Assembly (NCBI GenBank): GCA_050015495.1
Contig: JBEKBH010000007.1
Location: 62,001 to 126,000, forward strand
Source: Palsa-1439 sp050015495
GTDB lineage: Bacteria > Verrucomicrobiota > Verrucomicrobiia > Palsa-1439
Direction: 5' to 3'
DNA length: 64,000 nt
A program made the translations under genes and the position numbers. Positions within the stretch are counted from its first letter, which is position 1. The number at the start of each line of letters is the position of its first letter. Positions 43,214-52,661 of the stretch are shown here, piece after piece. The notes beneath the pieces are model-generated. The model had not been told where the DNA came from. It did not search any database and worked only from the letters and a program-made list of their open reading frames with translations.

Positions 43214-44902
43214 TCACTGACTGCCGGTCACCAAGGGCGGGGGCGGCACAAAGTTGTGGGGCTTTATCTCCACCCACGGCCGCACGTCCGTGCCGTAATT
43301 ACTGCCGATCGATACCCCGATCTGGATCTCGTCGTTGGTAAGCCCGGGGGACGGAAAACCAAACCCGCCAACCGATATGGCGAACGTGTTCTTCGTAATA
43401 TTAAACTGCGCCGAAACGTTCTCTTTGCTGGACGCCGACGTAGCGATCTGTCCTTTCGCGTTCACCGAGCCATTGCGCCACTTCCAGCCGGGAAAGTCCG
43501 GCGTCAGGGTCGCGGAAAACGGATTGGACGGGTCGCCCAAGGTCAACACCATCACATCGTTGCTGCTGAACGTCCGGTCGGATTCGCTGTTGAACGCAAA
43601 CGTGCCGGTCACACTGATGCGGCTGCCTTTCGCTGTCGTTGTACCGGCATCCACGAACGATCCCTTCAGGGGCACAATGGTCATGGTCGGCGTCGCGCTC
43701 CGGGGCAGAACGTTGAGCACGAACGCTTGCGTGTCCGTCGACTGATTGGCGGCGCTCACGCCGAAAAGCAGGTTCACAATCCCTGTGAGTGTCACGTCAG
43801 GGCTGAACCATATCCGGCCCGTGCGTTTGTCCTCGCTGGCGATCATATTCGTCGGAAACACTCCGGTGGCAGTATCCACAAGCGTGAAGAACGTCGGCTT
43901 GCCGTCAATGTCGGTGGCCGTCGCGATGAACGACGTGGCCACGTCCTGCGTGACGGTTGCACCGGCGGGAATCGGCCCCAAAAACGGCGGCGAATTGTCG
44001 GTGTTAGTGACCACATTGACCTGAAAGGTCTGCATGGCGACCTGGTTCTCAGCGTTCGTCGCGCTCACCGTCACCGTCACCGCACCGAGGAATTTCGGCG
44101 GCGCCGTCAACCGCAACACCGCATCCTGCGAATTGGTAATCACGGTCACCGAATTCATGACCACGTTGGTGAACGGCTGGTCGTTACTGCTATTGACGGG
44201 CGTCGACATGAGTTTCGACAACACGTCGAAGCCGCTCGTCAATTGCCCAAAAATGGGTTGCAAGAAGTTCAAATACTGCGGTGACGTGTCCGCCGGATTG
44301 TTCACCGACATGTTCACATCGGTAATGAAAAACTGGGATTCGTTGGAATCATGGGCTGTCGGCGCCCGATTGGCCATGCCCAGTTGGCCAAAACCGTCAT
44401 AAGTGAGTGACGCCACGTACTCATCGTCGATGGTCAGCCCTGATTCGTAATTGACATTGGTTGCCGCACCGCCCCCCTGTGCCACGAAACCCTCGATCAC
44501 CCGCTGGAACACGAGCCCATTGTAGAAATTGCTGTTGACGAGGCTGATGATGCGGGCCGTGGTCAGCGGCGTGAGATCCTCAAAAAGCTGCAAGACCAGA
44601 TTCCCCGTGAACGGATTGTTATTCGAGTCCACGCCGCTCACATTGATCAGGACGCTGCGGTTCGTGCTGGGCGCGAATACCGCCGTCAACTTCTTGTTGC
44701 TGACCGTCGCGGCGAAATGCAGCGGTTGCCCGTCGGGATCGGAAGCGGTAATCGGCATCTGAAACGTCCGACTCTCTGGCAGGACAATGTTGTTCGTCCA
44801 CACGGTCAGGCTCGGCACCGCCCGCGCCGGACCGGCCAACAGCACCAATCCACAGGCCCCGATGGCCGCACACGTCAGTATTTGTAGAGTTCTGGAGAAC
44901 AT
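43214..44902 (-). CDS. Secreted cyclophilin-like protein with Ig-like domains
   Basis: A 562-residue protein with a signal peptide (QILTCAAIGACGLVLLAGPARA). A cyclophilin-type peptidyl-prolyl isomerase domain follows, roughly 60-230: GNLVLQLFEDLTPLTTARIISLVNSNFYNGLVFQRVIEGFVAQGGG, then GQLGMANRAP and SQFFITDVN. The remaining part has Ig/cadherin-like repeats (FQVNVVTNTDNSPPFLGPIPAGATVTQ). The active arginine (FQRVIEGF) is present, so isomerase activity is plausible. The ATG at 44902 is preferred to a TTG 12 bp upstream. Confidence 0.82.
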   Translation of the reverse strand: MFSRTLQILTCAAIGACGLVLLAGPARAVPSLTVWTNNIVLPESRTFQMPITASDPDGQPLHFAATVSNKKLTAVFAPSTNRSVLINVSGVDSNNNPFTGNLVLQLFEDLTPLTTARIISLVNSNFYNGLVFQRVIEGFVAQGGGAATNVNYESGLTIDDEYVASLTYDGFGQLGMANRAPTAHDSNESQFFITDVNMSVNNPADTSPQYLNFLQPIFGQLTSGFDVLSKLMSTPVNSSNDQPFTNVVMNSVTVITNSQDAVLRLTAPPKFLGAVTVTVSATNAENQVAMQTFQVNVVTNTDNSPPFLGPIPAGATVTQDVATSFIATATDIDGKPTFFTLVDTATGVFPTNMIASEDKRTGRIWFSPDVTLTGIVNLLFGVSAANQSTDTQAFVLNVLPRSATPTMTIVPLKGSFVDAGTTTAKGSRISVTGTFAFNSESDRTFSSNDVMVLTLGDPSNPFSATLTPDFPGWKWRNGSVNAKGQIATSASSKENVSAQFNITKNTFAISVGGFGFPSPGLTNDEIQIGVSIGSNYGTDVRPWVEIKPHNFVPPPPLVTGSQ

Positions 44903-45033
44903 GCGGAATCTCAACTGCTGTACCTTGCCCTACGAATCAGCCCTCGTCAAACCCGAAACCGATCTCCGTTGCGAAACCACAGCTACATCGCGCCCCCGTG
45001 GCGAAATTGCCGGTGATGTCCGCGTTCCGTCAT

Positions 45034-46173
45034 TCAACAAATCCATCCGCCACCGATCACCAGATCACCCTGATAAAAGACCGCCGCCTGCCCGGGCGTG
45101 ATCGCCCGCTGCGGCTCGGACAACCTCACGCCGGCACGCCCCCCGGCCCGATGCTCAACGATCGCCTCGCAGCCGGGATGCTGATAGCGGGGTTTCACCG
45201 TCACCTCCATCCGCTCCAGTGGGTCTGACGTGTGCCACACACAATTGCTGACCTCGAATTCACTGCGGAGTAGATCCTCTGCCGGGCCGACAATCACGCG
45301 GTTGGACGCGGGATCGAGCTCGACGACGTACAACGGCCGCGGCTGGCCGCCGAGATTCAGGCCCTCACGTTGCCCGATGGTGAAATTGTGAACGCCATTG
45401 TGCTGTCCGAGCACGCGTCCGTCGCGTGTCACAATGTCGCCGTGAACATCCGCCACTTGGGCGCTCTCCCGCAGAAACCGCCGGTAATCGTTCTCCGGCA
45501 CAAAGCAAACCTCCTGGCTCTCCTCCTTGCCGTATGTCTTGAGCCCGATTTCCTTGGCGATGGCGCGCGTTTCTTCCTTGGTGAGATCGCCCAACGGGAA
45601 CATCGACCGCGCCAGTTGCTCCTGATTCAGGGAAAACAGGAAGTACGTCTGGTCTTTCTTCGGGTCGCGGCTCTTTCGCAACTCATACCGGCTGCCGTTG
45701 CCGTTTTTGCCTCTGTTCTCTGCGTGCCCCCTGTGGTTCGAGTCCGGTGCCGTGATCCGCGCATAATGCCCCGTCGCAATGAATTCCGCTCCCAGCGCCC
45801 GCGCCTTCCGCAACAACGATCCAAACTTTACCTTCTCGTTGCAGACCACGCACGGGTTCGGGGTGCGGCCCCGCTTGTATTCCGCCGTAAAATAATCCAT
45901 CACCTCCCGCCGGAACGTGTCGATCTCGTCGATCACGTAGTACGGGATGTCCAGCGCGTGCGCCACCATCCGCGCGTCCGCCACCGCCTGCGGCCCGCAG
46001 CACTTGTCCTCTTCGATCGACCGGCAGTCCTGCGGCCAGCCACGAAAAGTCAACCCGATCACGTCGTAGCCCTGCTGTTTCAACAGGTGGGCCGCCACGC
46101 TCGAGTCCACGCCCCCGCTCATGCCGACGCAGACACGGGTGCCACGGTTTTTGGTTGTCGGTTCTCGCTTCAT
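45034..46173 (-). CDS. mnmA: tRNA-specific 2-thiouridylase MnmA
   Basis: A 379-residue enzyme with the PP-loop GMSGGVDSSVAA (17-28), PNPCVVCN with the first catalytic cysteine (about 108), and ESQEVCFVPEN with the second. It thiolates U34 in tRNA-Lys, Glu and Gln. Between ATGHYARI and YELRKSRDPKKDQTYFL it carries an extra stretch of about 16 residues rich in N, H, R and G (residues 145-160), encoded by a copy of a common intergenic repeat (about 45695-45740). It lies 80 bp after the protease-like gene and may share its transcript. Confidence 0.92.
   Translation of the reverse strand: MKREPTTKNRGTRVCVGMSGGVDSSVAAHLLKQQGYDVIGLTFRGWPQDCRSIEEDKCCGPQAVADARMVAHALDIPYYVIDEIDTFRREVMDYFTAEYKRGRTPNPCVVCNEKVKFGSLLRKARALGAEFIATGHYARITAPDSNHRGHAENRGKNGNGSRYELRKSRDPKKDQTYFLFSLNQEQLARSMFPLGDLTKEETRAIAKEIGLKTYGKEESQEVCFVPENDYRRFLRESAQVADVHGDIVTRDGRVLGQHNGVHNFTIGQREGLNLGGQPRPLYVVELDPASNRVIVGPAEDLLRSEFEVSNCVWHTSDPLERMEVTVKPRYQHPGCEAIVEHRAGGRAGVRLSEPQRAITPGQAAVFYQGDLVIGGGWIC
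45695..45740 (-). repeat. Intergenic CACAGAG-type repeat inside mnmA
   Basis: The DNA (on the plus strand, GCCTCTGTTCTCTGCGTGCC and CCTGTGGTT) is of the same type as the widespread units CACGAAG/CACAGAG seen in the intergenic regions near 755, 12640, 48500 and 60710, but here it is in frame within a coding region. Confidence 0.6.
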
Positions 46174-46253
46174 GGGTTGCGGCGACGCCGAATATAGTGC
46201 CGGATACCCAGTCGTTCAACCGTGAACCCGAAACCGCGAACTGTCGACTCCCC

Positions 46254-47336
46254 CTATCTCTCCAGCCACAGCGTGTCGCGCTTGAAATCAAACGTCACAC
46301 GGTACCGGCGCAGGACAACGTCGCCAAGAAAGACGTTGCCGCCGCCGACTTCGGGCCCGATCAGGCCCGTCCGCGCGGGAACGCGGGTGAAGGTCGCTCC
46401 GCCAACCTTCACCACTTTGACCTGGTACGTCGTCGCCAGGGACGCGCCGCCCACGCCGCCGGGAATTGTCAGTGGACCCTTGCCGGGGCTCCAATAACCC
46501 CATTCATTGGCGCGGGTGCGCGGCAACAGCATCCCGTAATCACCACCCGTGTCGACGATGCAGGTGACCGACTCGCGGCCATCCACGGAAATGTCGACCG
46601 CCGGCAACCGGCCGATCCAGTGCAGCGGCAGGGCCGTCATGAACGTCAGCGTGTCATCCGGCAAATAGCTTTCGCGCGCGCCGAAGATGACGTTCCCGCG
46701 GAGATTGTCGATCGTCAGATACGATAGCTCGCGCAGCGCGCCAACGCCGAGAAGCATGACCTGATTGTTGCCCCAGAAACTGTGTGTCATGCCCAATACC
46801 TGCTCGTCGGGACCGACCAGCGTTACCATCCGGTGAAATTGAATCGACCCGATCTGCATCCCCGGCAGGATCGCCGCGTAGTTGTCCACCGATCCGCCGA
46901 TGCCGCGACTGGTGATCGGTTTGACGCCGGCGATCAATGGAATGCCGAGACTGCGCGCGAGCGTGTACCCGAAGAGATTCAGGTTGCTGCCGCTGTCCAG
47001 CGTCACCGGCACGTCGGGCTTCCCATTGACGGAAGCGAGAATAACCGGCGCCCGATAGCGGCCCCCGGCTTGTCGCGGTTGGTCCGTCGGTATCTCCATC
47101 ATCGGCACGGTCACGTTCTCGTGCGCCTCAATCAAATTGACGTCCCCGAAACCCGCCATCCCTCGCACGAGCTGCAGGCGGATGCCGAGTTCCTCGGGCG
47201 TCTTGGCGCTCTTCTGGAGTTCCGCCACCTGACTGGGCGACAACACCGGCGTGGCTTTCTCGAGTTGCGAGTACCGGTCGGTCGTGCAACCGGCCGCCAA
47301 TACCGTCATCAACGCCGTCAGTAACGCTCGCCGCAT
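46254..47336 (-). CDS. Lipoprotein with retropepsin-like aspartic protease domains
   Basis: A 360-residue protein with a lipoprotein signal (VLAAGC, cysteine near 17) and two copies of the retropepsin active-site motif: LDSGSNLNLFG near 133 and VDTGGDYGML near 260, each followed by a strand-rich region (GGSVDNYAAILPGMQIGSIQF and GGVGGASLATTYQVKVVKVGG). Two in one chain suggests an intramolecular dimer. Substrate unknown. The ATG at 47336 starts the signal peptide. Confidence 0.8.
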   Translation of the reverse strand: MRRALLTALMTVLAAGCTTDRYSQLEKATPVLSPSQVAELQKSAKTPEELGIRLQLVRGMAGFGDVNLIEAHENVTVPMMEIPTDQPRQAGGRYRAPVILASVNGKPDVPVTLDSGSNLNLFGYTLARSLGIPLIAGVKPITSRGIGGSVDNYAAILPGMQIGSIQFHRMVTLVGPDEQVLGMTHSFWGNNQVMLLGVGALRELSYLTIDNLRGNVIFGARESYLPDDTLTFMTALPLHWIGRLPAVDISVDGRESVTCIVDTGGDYGMLLPRTRANEWGYWSPGKGPLTIPGGVGGASLATTYQVKVVKVGGATFTRVPARTGLIGPEVGGGNVFLGDVVLRRYRVTFDFKRDTLWLER

Positions 47337-47420
47337 ACGCGTCAGGATATAAGCCCGCCGGCCAATGTCAACCCGCTTGCCCGCTGACGGAGGGCTTGCC
47401 GTGCGCGCCATCACCTCGTA

Positions 47421-48434
47421 TTGTGGGGTGCAGGCGTGCACATCGTAACCTACATGCGCATCTCGGTGACGGATCGCTGCAACGAGCGGTGCGCCTATTG
47501 CCTGCCCCACGACACGGCCATCGAGTGGCTCCCGAAAGGCCAGATCCTCTCCTACGAGGAAATCCTGCGCGTGGCCCGCGTCGCCACCTCGCTCGGGGTC
47601 ACGAAATTTCGTGTAACGGGCGGTGAACCGCTCGTCCGCAAGAATGTCGTCGAGTTCATCGGCCGGTTGAACAAACTTCCCGGCGTTACGGATATCGGCC
47701 TGAGCACAAATGCCACGTTGCTCGCGCCCCTCGCCCGCGCGTTGCGCGCCAATGGCGTCAACAAGGTCAACATCTCTCTCGACACACTCGATGCGGACAA
47801 GTATCGCGAGCTGAGCGGCAACGGCAACCTCGCCGACGCGCTGGCCGGTCTAGATGCCGCCATCGAGGCAAAGTTTCCGCAGGTCAAACTCAACATGGTC
47901 CTGATGAAGGGCAAGAACGACCAGGAAATCTTCGACCTCATCGAGTTTGCCCGCGAAAAATCCGTCACGCTCCGGTTCATCGAGTTGATGCCTGTCAGCA
48001 CCAGCGAAGTGCTCACGGACGACAATTTCATTTCTATCGGGCACATCCGCCGCCGGATCGAGAAGCGCTACAAACTCGTCCCGCTTCCCGAGCCGCCCCG
48101 TGACATCAGGGGAAACGGCCCGGCCTTGTACTACGAAGTCAGCGGCTTGCGGAACCGGTCCGGTCAGCCGGTGCGCCTCGGGTTCATTGGCGCCATGACC
48201 AACCTTCATTTCTGCGACACGTGCAACAAAGTCCGCCTCACCGCCGACGGCAAGTTGCGCCCCTGTCTCGGCGCGCATCTCGAATACGACATCAAACCTG
48301 TGTTGCGAGCCGCGGACAGCACCGACGCGCAACTGCGCGACGTGTTCGTCCAGACGATCCGCAACAAGCCCGAGGAACACGAATTCCGCAACAACTACAT
48401 GCCCGGCCGCAAAATGGTCGCCATCGGCGGATGA
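47421..48434 (+). CDS. moaA: GTP 3',8-cyclase MoaA
   Basis: A radical-SAM enzyme of about 337 residues. The cluster motif CNERCAYC (near 20-27), GGEPLVRK, and the second 4Fe-4S motif CDTCNKVRLTADGKLRPCL in the C-terminal third are all present, as is the C-terminal GG (MVAIGG). It makes the cyclic intermediate of molybdenum cofactor from GTP. The start is TTG at 47421 or GTG at 47436; only the former gives the usual leader length. It is divergent from the protease-like lipoprotein gene. Confidence 0.95.
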   Translation: MWGAGVHIVTYMRISVTDRCNERCAYCLPHDTAIEWLPKGQILSYEEILRVARVATSLGVTKFRVTGGEPLVRKNVVEFIGRLNKLPGVTDIGLSTNATLLAPLARALRANGVNKVNISLDTLDADKYRELSGNGNLADALAGLDAAIEAKFPQVKLNMVLMKGKNDQEIFDLIEFAREKSVTLRFIELMPVSTSEVLTDDNFISIGHIRRRIEKRYKLVPLPEPPRDIRGNGPALYYEVSGLRNRSGQPVRLGFIGAMTNLHFCDTCNKVRLTADGKLRPCLGAHLEYDIKPVLRAADSTDAQLRDVFVQTIRNKPEEHEFRNNYMPGRKMVAIGG

Positions 48435-48518
48435 AAACCACCAGAACCGGTCTCCTAAGCGGTTGTAGGCCGCGCGCCCTCACGCGGCGGTCGTTCACCC
48501 TGTGTCTCTGTGGTTAAA

Positions 48519-48965
48519 ATGAAATCTCTTACTCACATCGATAAGCGCGGCAAGGCGCGGATGGTCGATGTCTCCGCCAAGCCCGTCCAGCTTCGCGAAG
48601 CCGTGGCGCGCGGCGCGATTCATTTGAAGCGCGAGACGCTCGCTCTTATCAAGAAAAACCAGATCGCCAAGGGCGATGTCCTCCACACCGCCCGCATCGC
48701 CGGCATCCAGGCCGCCAAACGTACCAGCGACCTGATTCCGCTCTGCCATCCGTTGAATCTCACCCACGTGGATGTCGACCTTCAGGTAAAGCCAGGTAGG
48801 ATCGAGATCACCGCTACCGCAAAGATCGCGGCGCAGACCGGCGTCGAAATGGAAGCCCTCACCGCCGTCGCCTTCACCGCCCTGACGATCTACGACATGT
48901 GCAAAGCCGTCGACAAATCCATGGTCATCGGCGAAATCAAACTCGTGAGCAAGACGAAGAAATGA
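48519..48965 (+). CDS. moaC: Cyclic pyranopterin phosphate synthase accessory protein MoaC
   Basis: A 148-residue MoaC. Signature segments are DLIPLCHPLNLTHVDV and the active-site EMEALTAVAFTALTIYDMCKAVDKSM. With MoaA it forms cyclic pyranopterin monophosphate. Its stop overlaps the mogA start. The upstream 80 bp contain a CTGTGTCTCTGTGGTT repeat unit just before the start. Confidence 0.95.
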   Translation: MKSLTHIDKRGKARMVDVSAKPVQLREAVARGAIHLKRETLALIKKNQIAKGDVLHTARIAGIQAAKRTSDLIPLCHPLNLTHVDVDLQVKPGRIEITATAKIAAQTGVEMEALTAVAFTALTIYDMCKAVDKSMVIGEIKLVSKTKK

Positions 48966-49444
48966 TTACCGTCGGCATCATCACAGTGAGCGACCGCGTG
49001 TTCCGCGGTGAGTACGAGGACAAGGGCGGCCCCGCGCTCAAACAATTCTGCGACAAACGCGGCTGGCAAATCGCGGCACAAGCAGTCGTTCCCGACGAAG
49101 AAGCTCTCATCGGCGACAAGGCGCAGGAACTGGCCCGCTCGTGTTCGCTGGTTCTCCTGACCGGCGGCACCGGCGTCACCGAGCGCGATGTCACCCCGGA
49201 AGCCATCCACGCCATCGCCACCAAGGAACTTCCCGGCTTCGGCGAGGTCATGCGCCTGAAAAGTTTCGAACGGTTCCCGCATGCCATCCTGTCGCGCAAC
49301 CTGGCCGCGGTCGTTGGCAAATCGCTCGTCATCTGCCTCCCGGGCAGTCCCAAGGGCGCCGTCGAATGCCTCGAATTCGTCGTCGACGCCGTCCCCCATG
49401 CCGTTGAACTCTTGCAAGGAAACCCAACGAGTCACCAACCATGA
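48962..49444 (+). CDS. mogA: Molybdopterin adenylyltransferase MogA-like
   Basis: A 160-residue MogA/MoaB-type protein: GIITVSDRVFRGEYEDKGGP, then LVLLTGGTGVTERDVTPEA, the nucleotide-binding TGGTG motif of this family. It adenylates molybdopterin before molybdenum insertion. The ATG at 48962 overlaps the moaC stop (ATGA). Converges on rimO with 13 bp between stops. MogA and MoaB are not separable by sequence here. Confidence 0.88.
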   Translation: MITVGIITVSDRVFRGEYEDKGGPALKQFCDKRGWQIAAQAVVPDEEALIGDKAQELARSCSLVLLTGGTGVTERDVTPEAIHAIATKELPGFGEVMRLKSFERFPHAILSRNLAAVVGKSLVICLPGSPKGAVECLEFVVDAVPHAVELLQGNPTSHQP

Positions 49445-49457
49445 TCACACTTATCTC

Positions 49458-50843
49458 TCAAGCATTTCCAGCGCTGGCATCGCGTGATGTCTCGCCGGTA
49501 AGATCGTACTCACTCGCGCCCGTAATCCGCACGCGCGCAAATTCGCCGACACGCGGCGTTCCCCTCACCCGCACGCTCCCGTCAATCTCCGGCGCGTCGG
49601 CATGGGAACGCCCCCGCCAACCGTCCTCGTCCCGTTCTTCGACGAGCACCCGCAAGGTCTTTCCCACAAACGCCGCCTGCACCTCGCGCGACACTTGTTG
49701 CTGCGCGGCCATTGCCCGACGGTATCGCTGCTTTTTCACCCGGGTGGCAACCTGGCCCGACATGTCACCGGCGGGCGTGTGATCTTCTTGCGAATACTGG
49801 AACACACCGAGACGCTCGAATTTCGCGTCTTGGATGAAATCCAAAAGCTCCTCGAAGTGTTCTTCGGTCTCGCCCGGAAAACCGACGATGAACGTGGTCC
49901 GAAGTGCGATGCCGGGAATGCCCGCACGAATCCGCGAGACGAGCTCGCGAATGTACTTGCCGCTCGTCTCCCGCCGCATCCGCTTCAGCATCTCGTCATT
50001 AATATGCTGCAGCGGCATGTCGACGTACCGACAGACCTTGTCGCAGGCCGCAATCGTTTCGATGAGTTCATCGGTCCAGTGGTACGGATGCGTGTACAGC
50101 AATCGCACCCAAAAATCGCCGTCGACGCGCTGAATCTCGCGGAGCAATTCGCCAAGCAGCCCCTTGCCATCGCGCGGCCCCGGCGCGTGCGGGTCGAGGT
50201 CCTTGCCGTAAAACGTCGTGTCCTGCGAAATCAGGTTGATCTCCCGCGCGCCGGACTCGACGAGCCCGCGAATCTCGGTTAAAACGTCGTTCACCACCCG
50301 GCTCCGATGTTTGCCGCGGATGCGCGGGATGCTGCAGAACGTGCAGGGATGATTGCAGCCCTCGGCGATCTTCACGTACGCGTAGTGCTTCGGGGTCAGC
50401 CGGAATCGCGGCGCGGAATAATCGGGCACATACTTCGCCGGGCCGGACCAATACAACCGGGGCGCCGTATGACCGTTCCGCGAGAGCACGTCCCGCACAA
50501 TCTCGCCGATGCGCGGGACTTCATTCAGCCCCACAATCGCGTCGACCTCGGGCAATTCCTTCCGTAAATCTTCCGGGTACCGCTGCGTCAGGCAGCCCGC
50601 CATGATCAACGCCTTGCAGTTGCCCGTCTCGCGCAGTTTGTTCGCCTTGAGAATCGCGTCGATGGATTCCTTCTTCGAGCCTTCGATGAAACCACACGTG
50701 TTGACAATGACCACGTCGGCTTCCTGCGCGTCCCGGGTCACCTCCATCCCGTCGCGCAACAGCGAGCCGAGCATGACTTCGCTATCGACGAGGTTTTTCG
50801 CGCAGCCGAGACTCACAAATCCAACTTTGATAGGCACAGACAT
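49458..50843 (-). CDS. rimO: Ribosomal protein S12 methylthiotransferase RimO
   Basis: A 461-residue MTTase. N-terminal UPF0004 cysteines are in SLGCAKNLVDSEVM, NTCGFIEGSKKE and GCLTQRYPEDL; the radical-SAM cluster is CNHPCTFCSIPRIRGKHRS; the C-terminal TRAM-like domain ends the protein. It methylthiolates an Asp of ribosomal protein S12. The start at 50843 is the second of two close ATGs. rimO follows rodZ on the minus strand with about 130 bp and an intergenic repeat between. Confidence 0.93.
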   Translation of the reverse strand: MSVPIKVGFVSLGCAKNLVDSEVMLGSLLRDGMEVTRDAQEADVVIVNTCGFIEGSKKESIDAILKANKLRETGNCKALIMAGCLTQRYPEDLRKELPEVDAIVGLNEVPRIGEIVRDVLSRNGHTAPRLYWSGPAKYVPDYSAPRFRLTPKHYAYVKIAEGCNHPCTFCSIPRIRGKHRSRVVNDVLTEIRGLVESGAREINLISQDTTFYGKDLDPHAPGPRDGKGLLGELLREIQRVDGDFWVRLLYTHPYHWTDELIETIAACDKVCRYVDMPLQHINDEMLKRMRRETSGKYIRELVSRIRAGIPGIALRTTFIVGFPGETEEHFEELLDFIQDAKFERLGVFQYSQEDHTPAGDMSGQVATRVKKQRYRRAMAAQQQVSREVQAAFVGKTLRVLVEERDEDGWRGRSHADAPEIDGSVRVRGTPRVGEFARVRITGASEYDLTGETSRDASAGNA

Positions 50844-50880
50844 GACCACAACTGTTAATTGCAGGGGCGAACGCGCCAGT

Positions 50881-50918
50881 CTCCTCTCCCCTTGGGGGAG
50901 AGGATTAAGGTGAGGGGT
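50881..50918. repeat. CCTCACC intergenic repeat, copy 2 (half element)
   Basis: Only the second hairpin (CCTCTCCCC-TTG-GGGGAGAGG) and ATTAAGGTGAGGGG tail are present, between rimO and rodZ. Confidence 0.75.
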
Positions 50919-50976
50919 TGCCTAAAGCCTTCGAACATGTGCGTTCCTTCAACCATAAACCATCCACCATTTCCCA

Positions 50977-51561
50977 TCATTTCCCCGCCGTCTCCACAAG
51001 CTCCAGCGCCGGCTTCGGTTTGGGTTGGTAATAGGCGTCGAAATCGGCCTTCGGCACGTCCGGCTGCGTTGGCGCTGTGGCCGCCACCGCCGGTGCCGTC
51101 GTCGTCACCTTTGGCGTTGTCGTTGTTGACGTCTGCGCCATCGATGTCTGCGCCGTCGGCGAAGCGTGACGCGAGAAAACGCTCTTGCCCACGATCACAG
51201 CCAAAACCGCGACGGTCAAACCGGCCACCACCAGCCCCACGCTCCGCAACGGCAATTGCAGTTCGCGCGGCTTGCGGGCGCGGATGGCCTTCTCCGTCTC
51301 CATATGCAACCCCTGCCGCCGCAGTCCGCCCTGGCTCCGCAAATAGGCGTCCACAACCGACTGGCCGTCGAGCCCGAGATACTCCGCATACAACCTCAAA
51401 AATCCCTTGGTATACGTCGGCGCCGCCAGACGATCGAATTCGTCCGCTTCGAGTTGTTCGAGGATCTCGATCTTGATTTTCGTCGCGCGCGACGCGTCTT
51501 CGAGGGACACCTTCTTGTTGTGCCGCGCCTCGCGCAGGTTCTCGCCTATGGATTCCATCAT
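50977..51561 (-). CDS. rodZ: Cell-shape protein RodZ-like
   Basis: A 194-residue protein: an N-terminal HTH_25 domain (GENLREARHNKKVSLEDASRATKIKIEILEQLEADEFDRLAAPTYTKGFLRLYAEYLGLD, 6-70), one membrane helix (about 107-127), and a Thr/Ala/Pro-rich periplasmic tail lacking an evident RodZ C-terminal domain. RodZ links MreB to the envelope. GAGG precedes the double ATG. Placement beside ftsK and rimO fits the usual order. Confidence 0.85.
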   Translation of the reverse strand: MMESIGENLREARHNKKVSLEDASRATKIKIEILEQLEADEFDRLAAPTYTKGFLRLYAEYLGLDGQSVVDAYLRSQGGLRRQGLHMETEKAIRARKPRELQLPLRSVGLVVAGLTVAVLAVIVGKSVFSRHASPTAQTSMAQTSTTTTPKVTTTAPAVAATAPTQPDVPKADFDAYYQPKPKPALELVETAGK

Positions 51562-51960
51562 GTCCTCACTGTCACAGCGATTTCGTCACAATATCCTTGA
51601 GACCAAGCACTTACAGCCCAGTAAGCAGCGCTGCGGTTCAATCCTCCAATCTCCATGGTCCAACCCCGCAAGCCGAGTCCGACGAGACGCGGCCACGTTG
51701 TATCTGCGGCCGCAACTTGGGTTCGTTTTTGGCTTTGTTTTCCCAACTTTTCCACGCCGGCTTGATCAAACTTGGGTTTGTTTTCCTAAAAAAGCTTTTT
51801 TGGGGAATCCGTCGAGGACAACCTCCCCCTCAGCGACATCTCGACGACCGGGCCGACGCCACACCATCACTTCCAGCGCTCTGACTCCTACTCTCACGCG
51901 CACAATCCTACCATATTCCCCAACCACATACCAGCCCGCTGCAAAGCTTCCGGGAGCACT
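51562..51960. other. Gap holding a GGGTTCG repeat element
   Basis: About 400 bp. The repeat at 51713-51810 is the only recognisable content. Confidence 0.6.
51713..51810 (+). repeat. GGGTTCG dispersed element, copy C
   Basis: Aligns with 12513-12610 over its whole length; the shared half reads TTTGGCTTTGTTTT, three variable bases, AACTTTTCCACGCCGG. It lies between rodZ and the gene at 51961. Confidence 0.75.
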
Positions 51961-52587
51961 TCACTGACGTCCCTGTGCAGTGACTACGATGTATTGTCCA
52001 TCCGCCAGCTTCTTCACAATCTCAAGCAGCACCCCGTCAGCATAGGTAGCTTTGTCCTCGTCTGGGCTCCATCCATGCATGTAGCGAACCAGCCCAGAAA
52101 CCCATCCGAGTAGCACGGTGCTACCTTGGTAGCTGTTTACATGGCAGAGGTCAACCTGGTCCGGGCTGATAATCGTGTATGAGATGTAGTGACCGACGCT
52201 GCAAGGCTGCGGGATGACTCCGAGCGTAAGAACAAAAACCATCGGCTCGCAAACCCTGCGGTTTTCACTAAACGTGAAATCCTTCAAGACGAACGCCGGC
52301 TCCGCCGGCATCTCATCGACGTAATCGACATTCTTGAAGAGTTTCAGCCTGCGAGCCTCCGCGATCAGTTCGTCTCCAGTGATGAACAACTCGTTTGTTG
52401 GAGCCGCGCGCTCAATCCCCAGAGCGTACGGCTGTGAACCGACGCGATATTGATCGAAAGATCTCTCCGCAACCACTGGCCTGGTAAATGCCTGACAACC
52501 CCAACACAGCGGACAGACCGTGAGCACCATCAGATATTGAAAGGCCGATTTCACGGCATCATCACCGCGTCGCGTCCTTCGAATCAT
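51961..52587 (-). CDS. Predicted lipoprotein, unknown
   Basis: A 208-residue protein whose N-terminal hydrophobic stretch (FQYLMVLTVCPLCWGC) looks like a lipoprotein signal. The body shows ELIAEARRLKLFKNVDYVDEMPAEPAFVLKDFTFSENRRV, but no known family. Codons are less GC-rich than in ftsK or rimO. It sits 74 bp after ftsK and interrupts the ftsK-rodZ order. Confidence 0.62.
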   Translation of the reverse strand: MIRRTRRGDDAVKSAFQYLMVLTVCPLCWGCQAFTRPVVAERSFDQYRVGSQPYALGIERAAPTNELFITGDELIAEARRLKLFKNVDYVDEMPAEPAFVLKDFTFSENRRVCEPMVFVLTLGVIPQPCSVGHYISYTIISPDQVDLCHVNSYQGSTVLLGWVSGLVRYMHGWSPDEDKATYADGVLLEIVKKLADGQYIVVTAQGRQ

Positions 52588-52661
52588 CCCCGAAGAACCG
52601 CCGTTTCCTACCCCCTTCGGCGCTCCGTTCTCGGTTCTCCGTCTTCAGTCTTCTTCCCGTC

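Noticed and set aside
45720..45750. GGTTCGAGTCC-like string resembling a tRNA T-loop
   Set aside because: It lies inside mnmA and there is no acceptor stem or anticodon arm around it.
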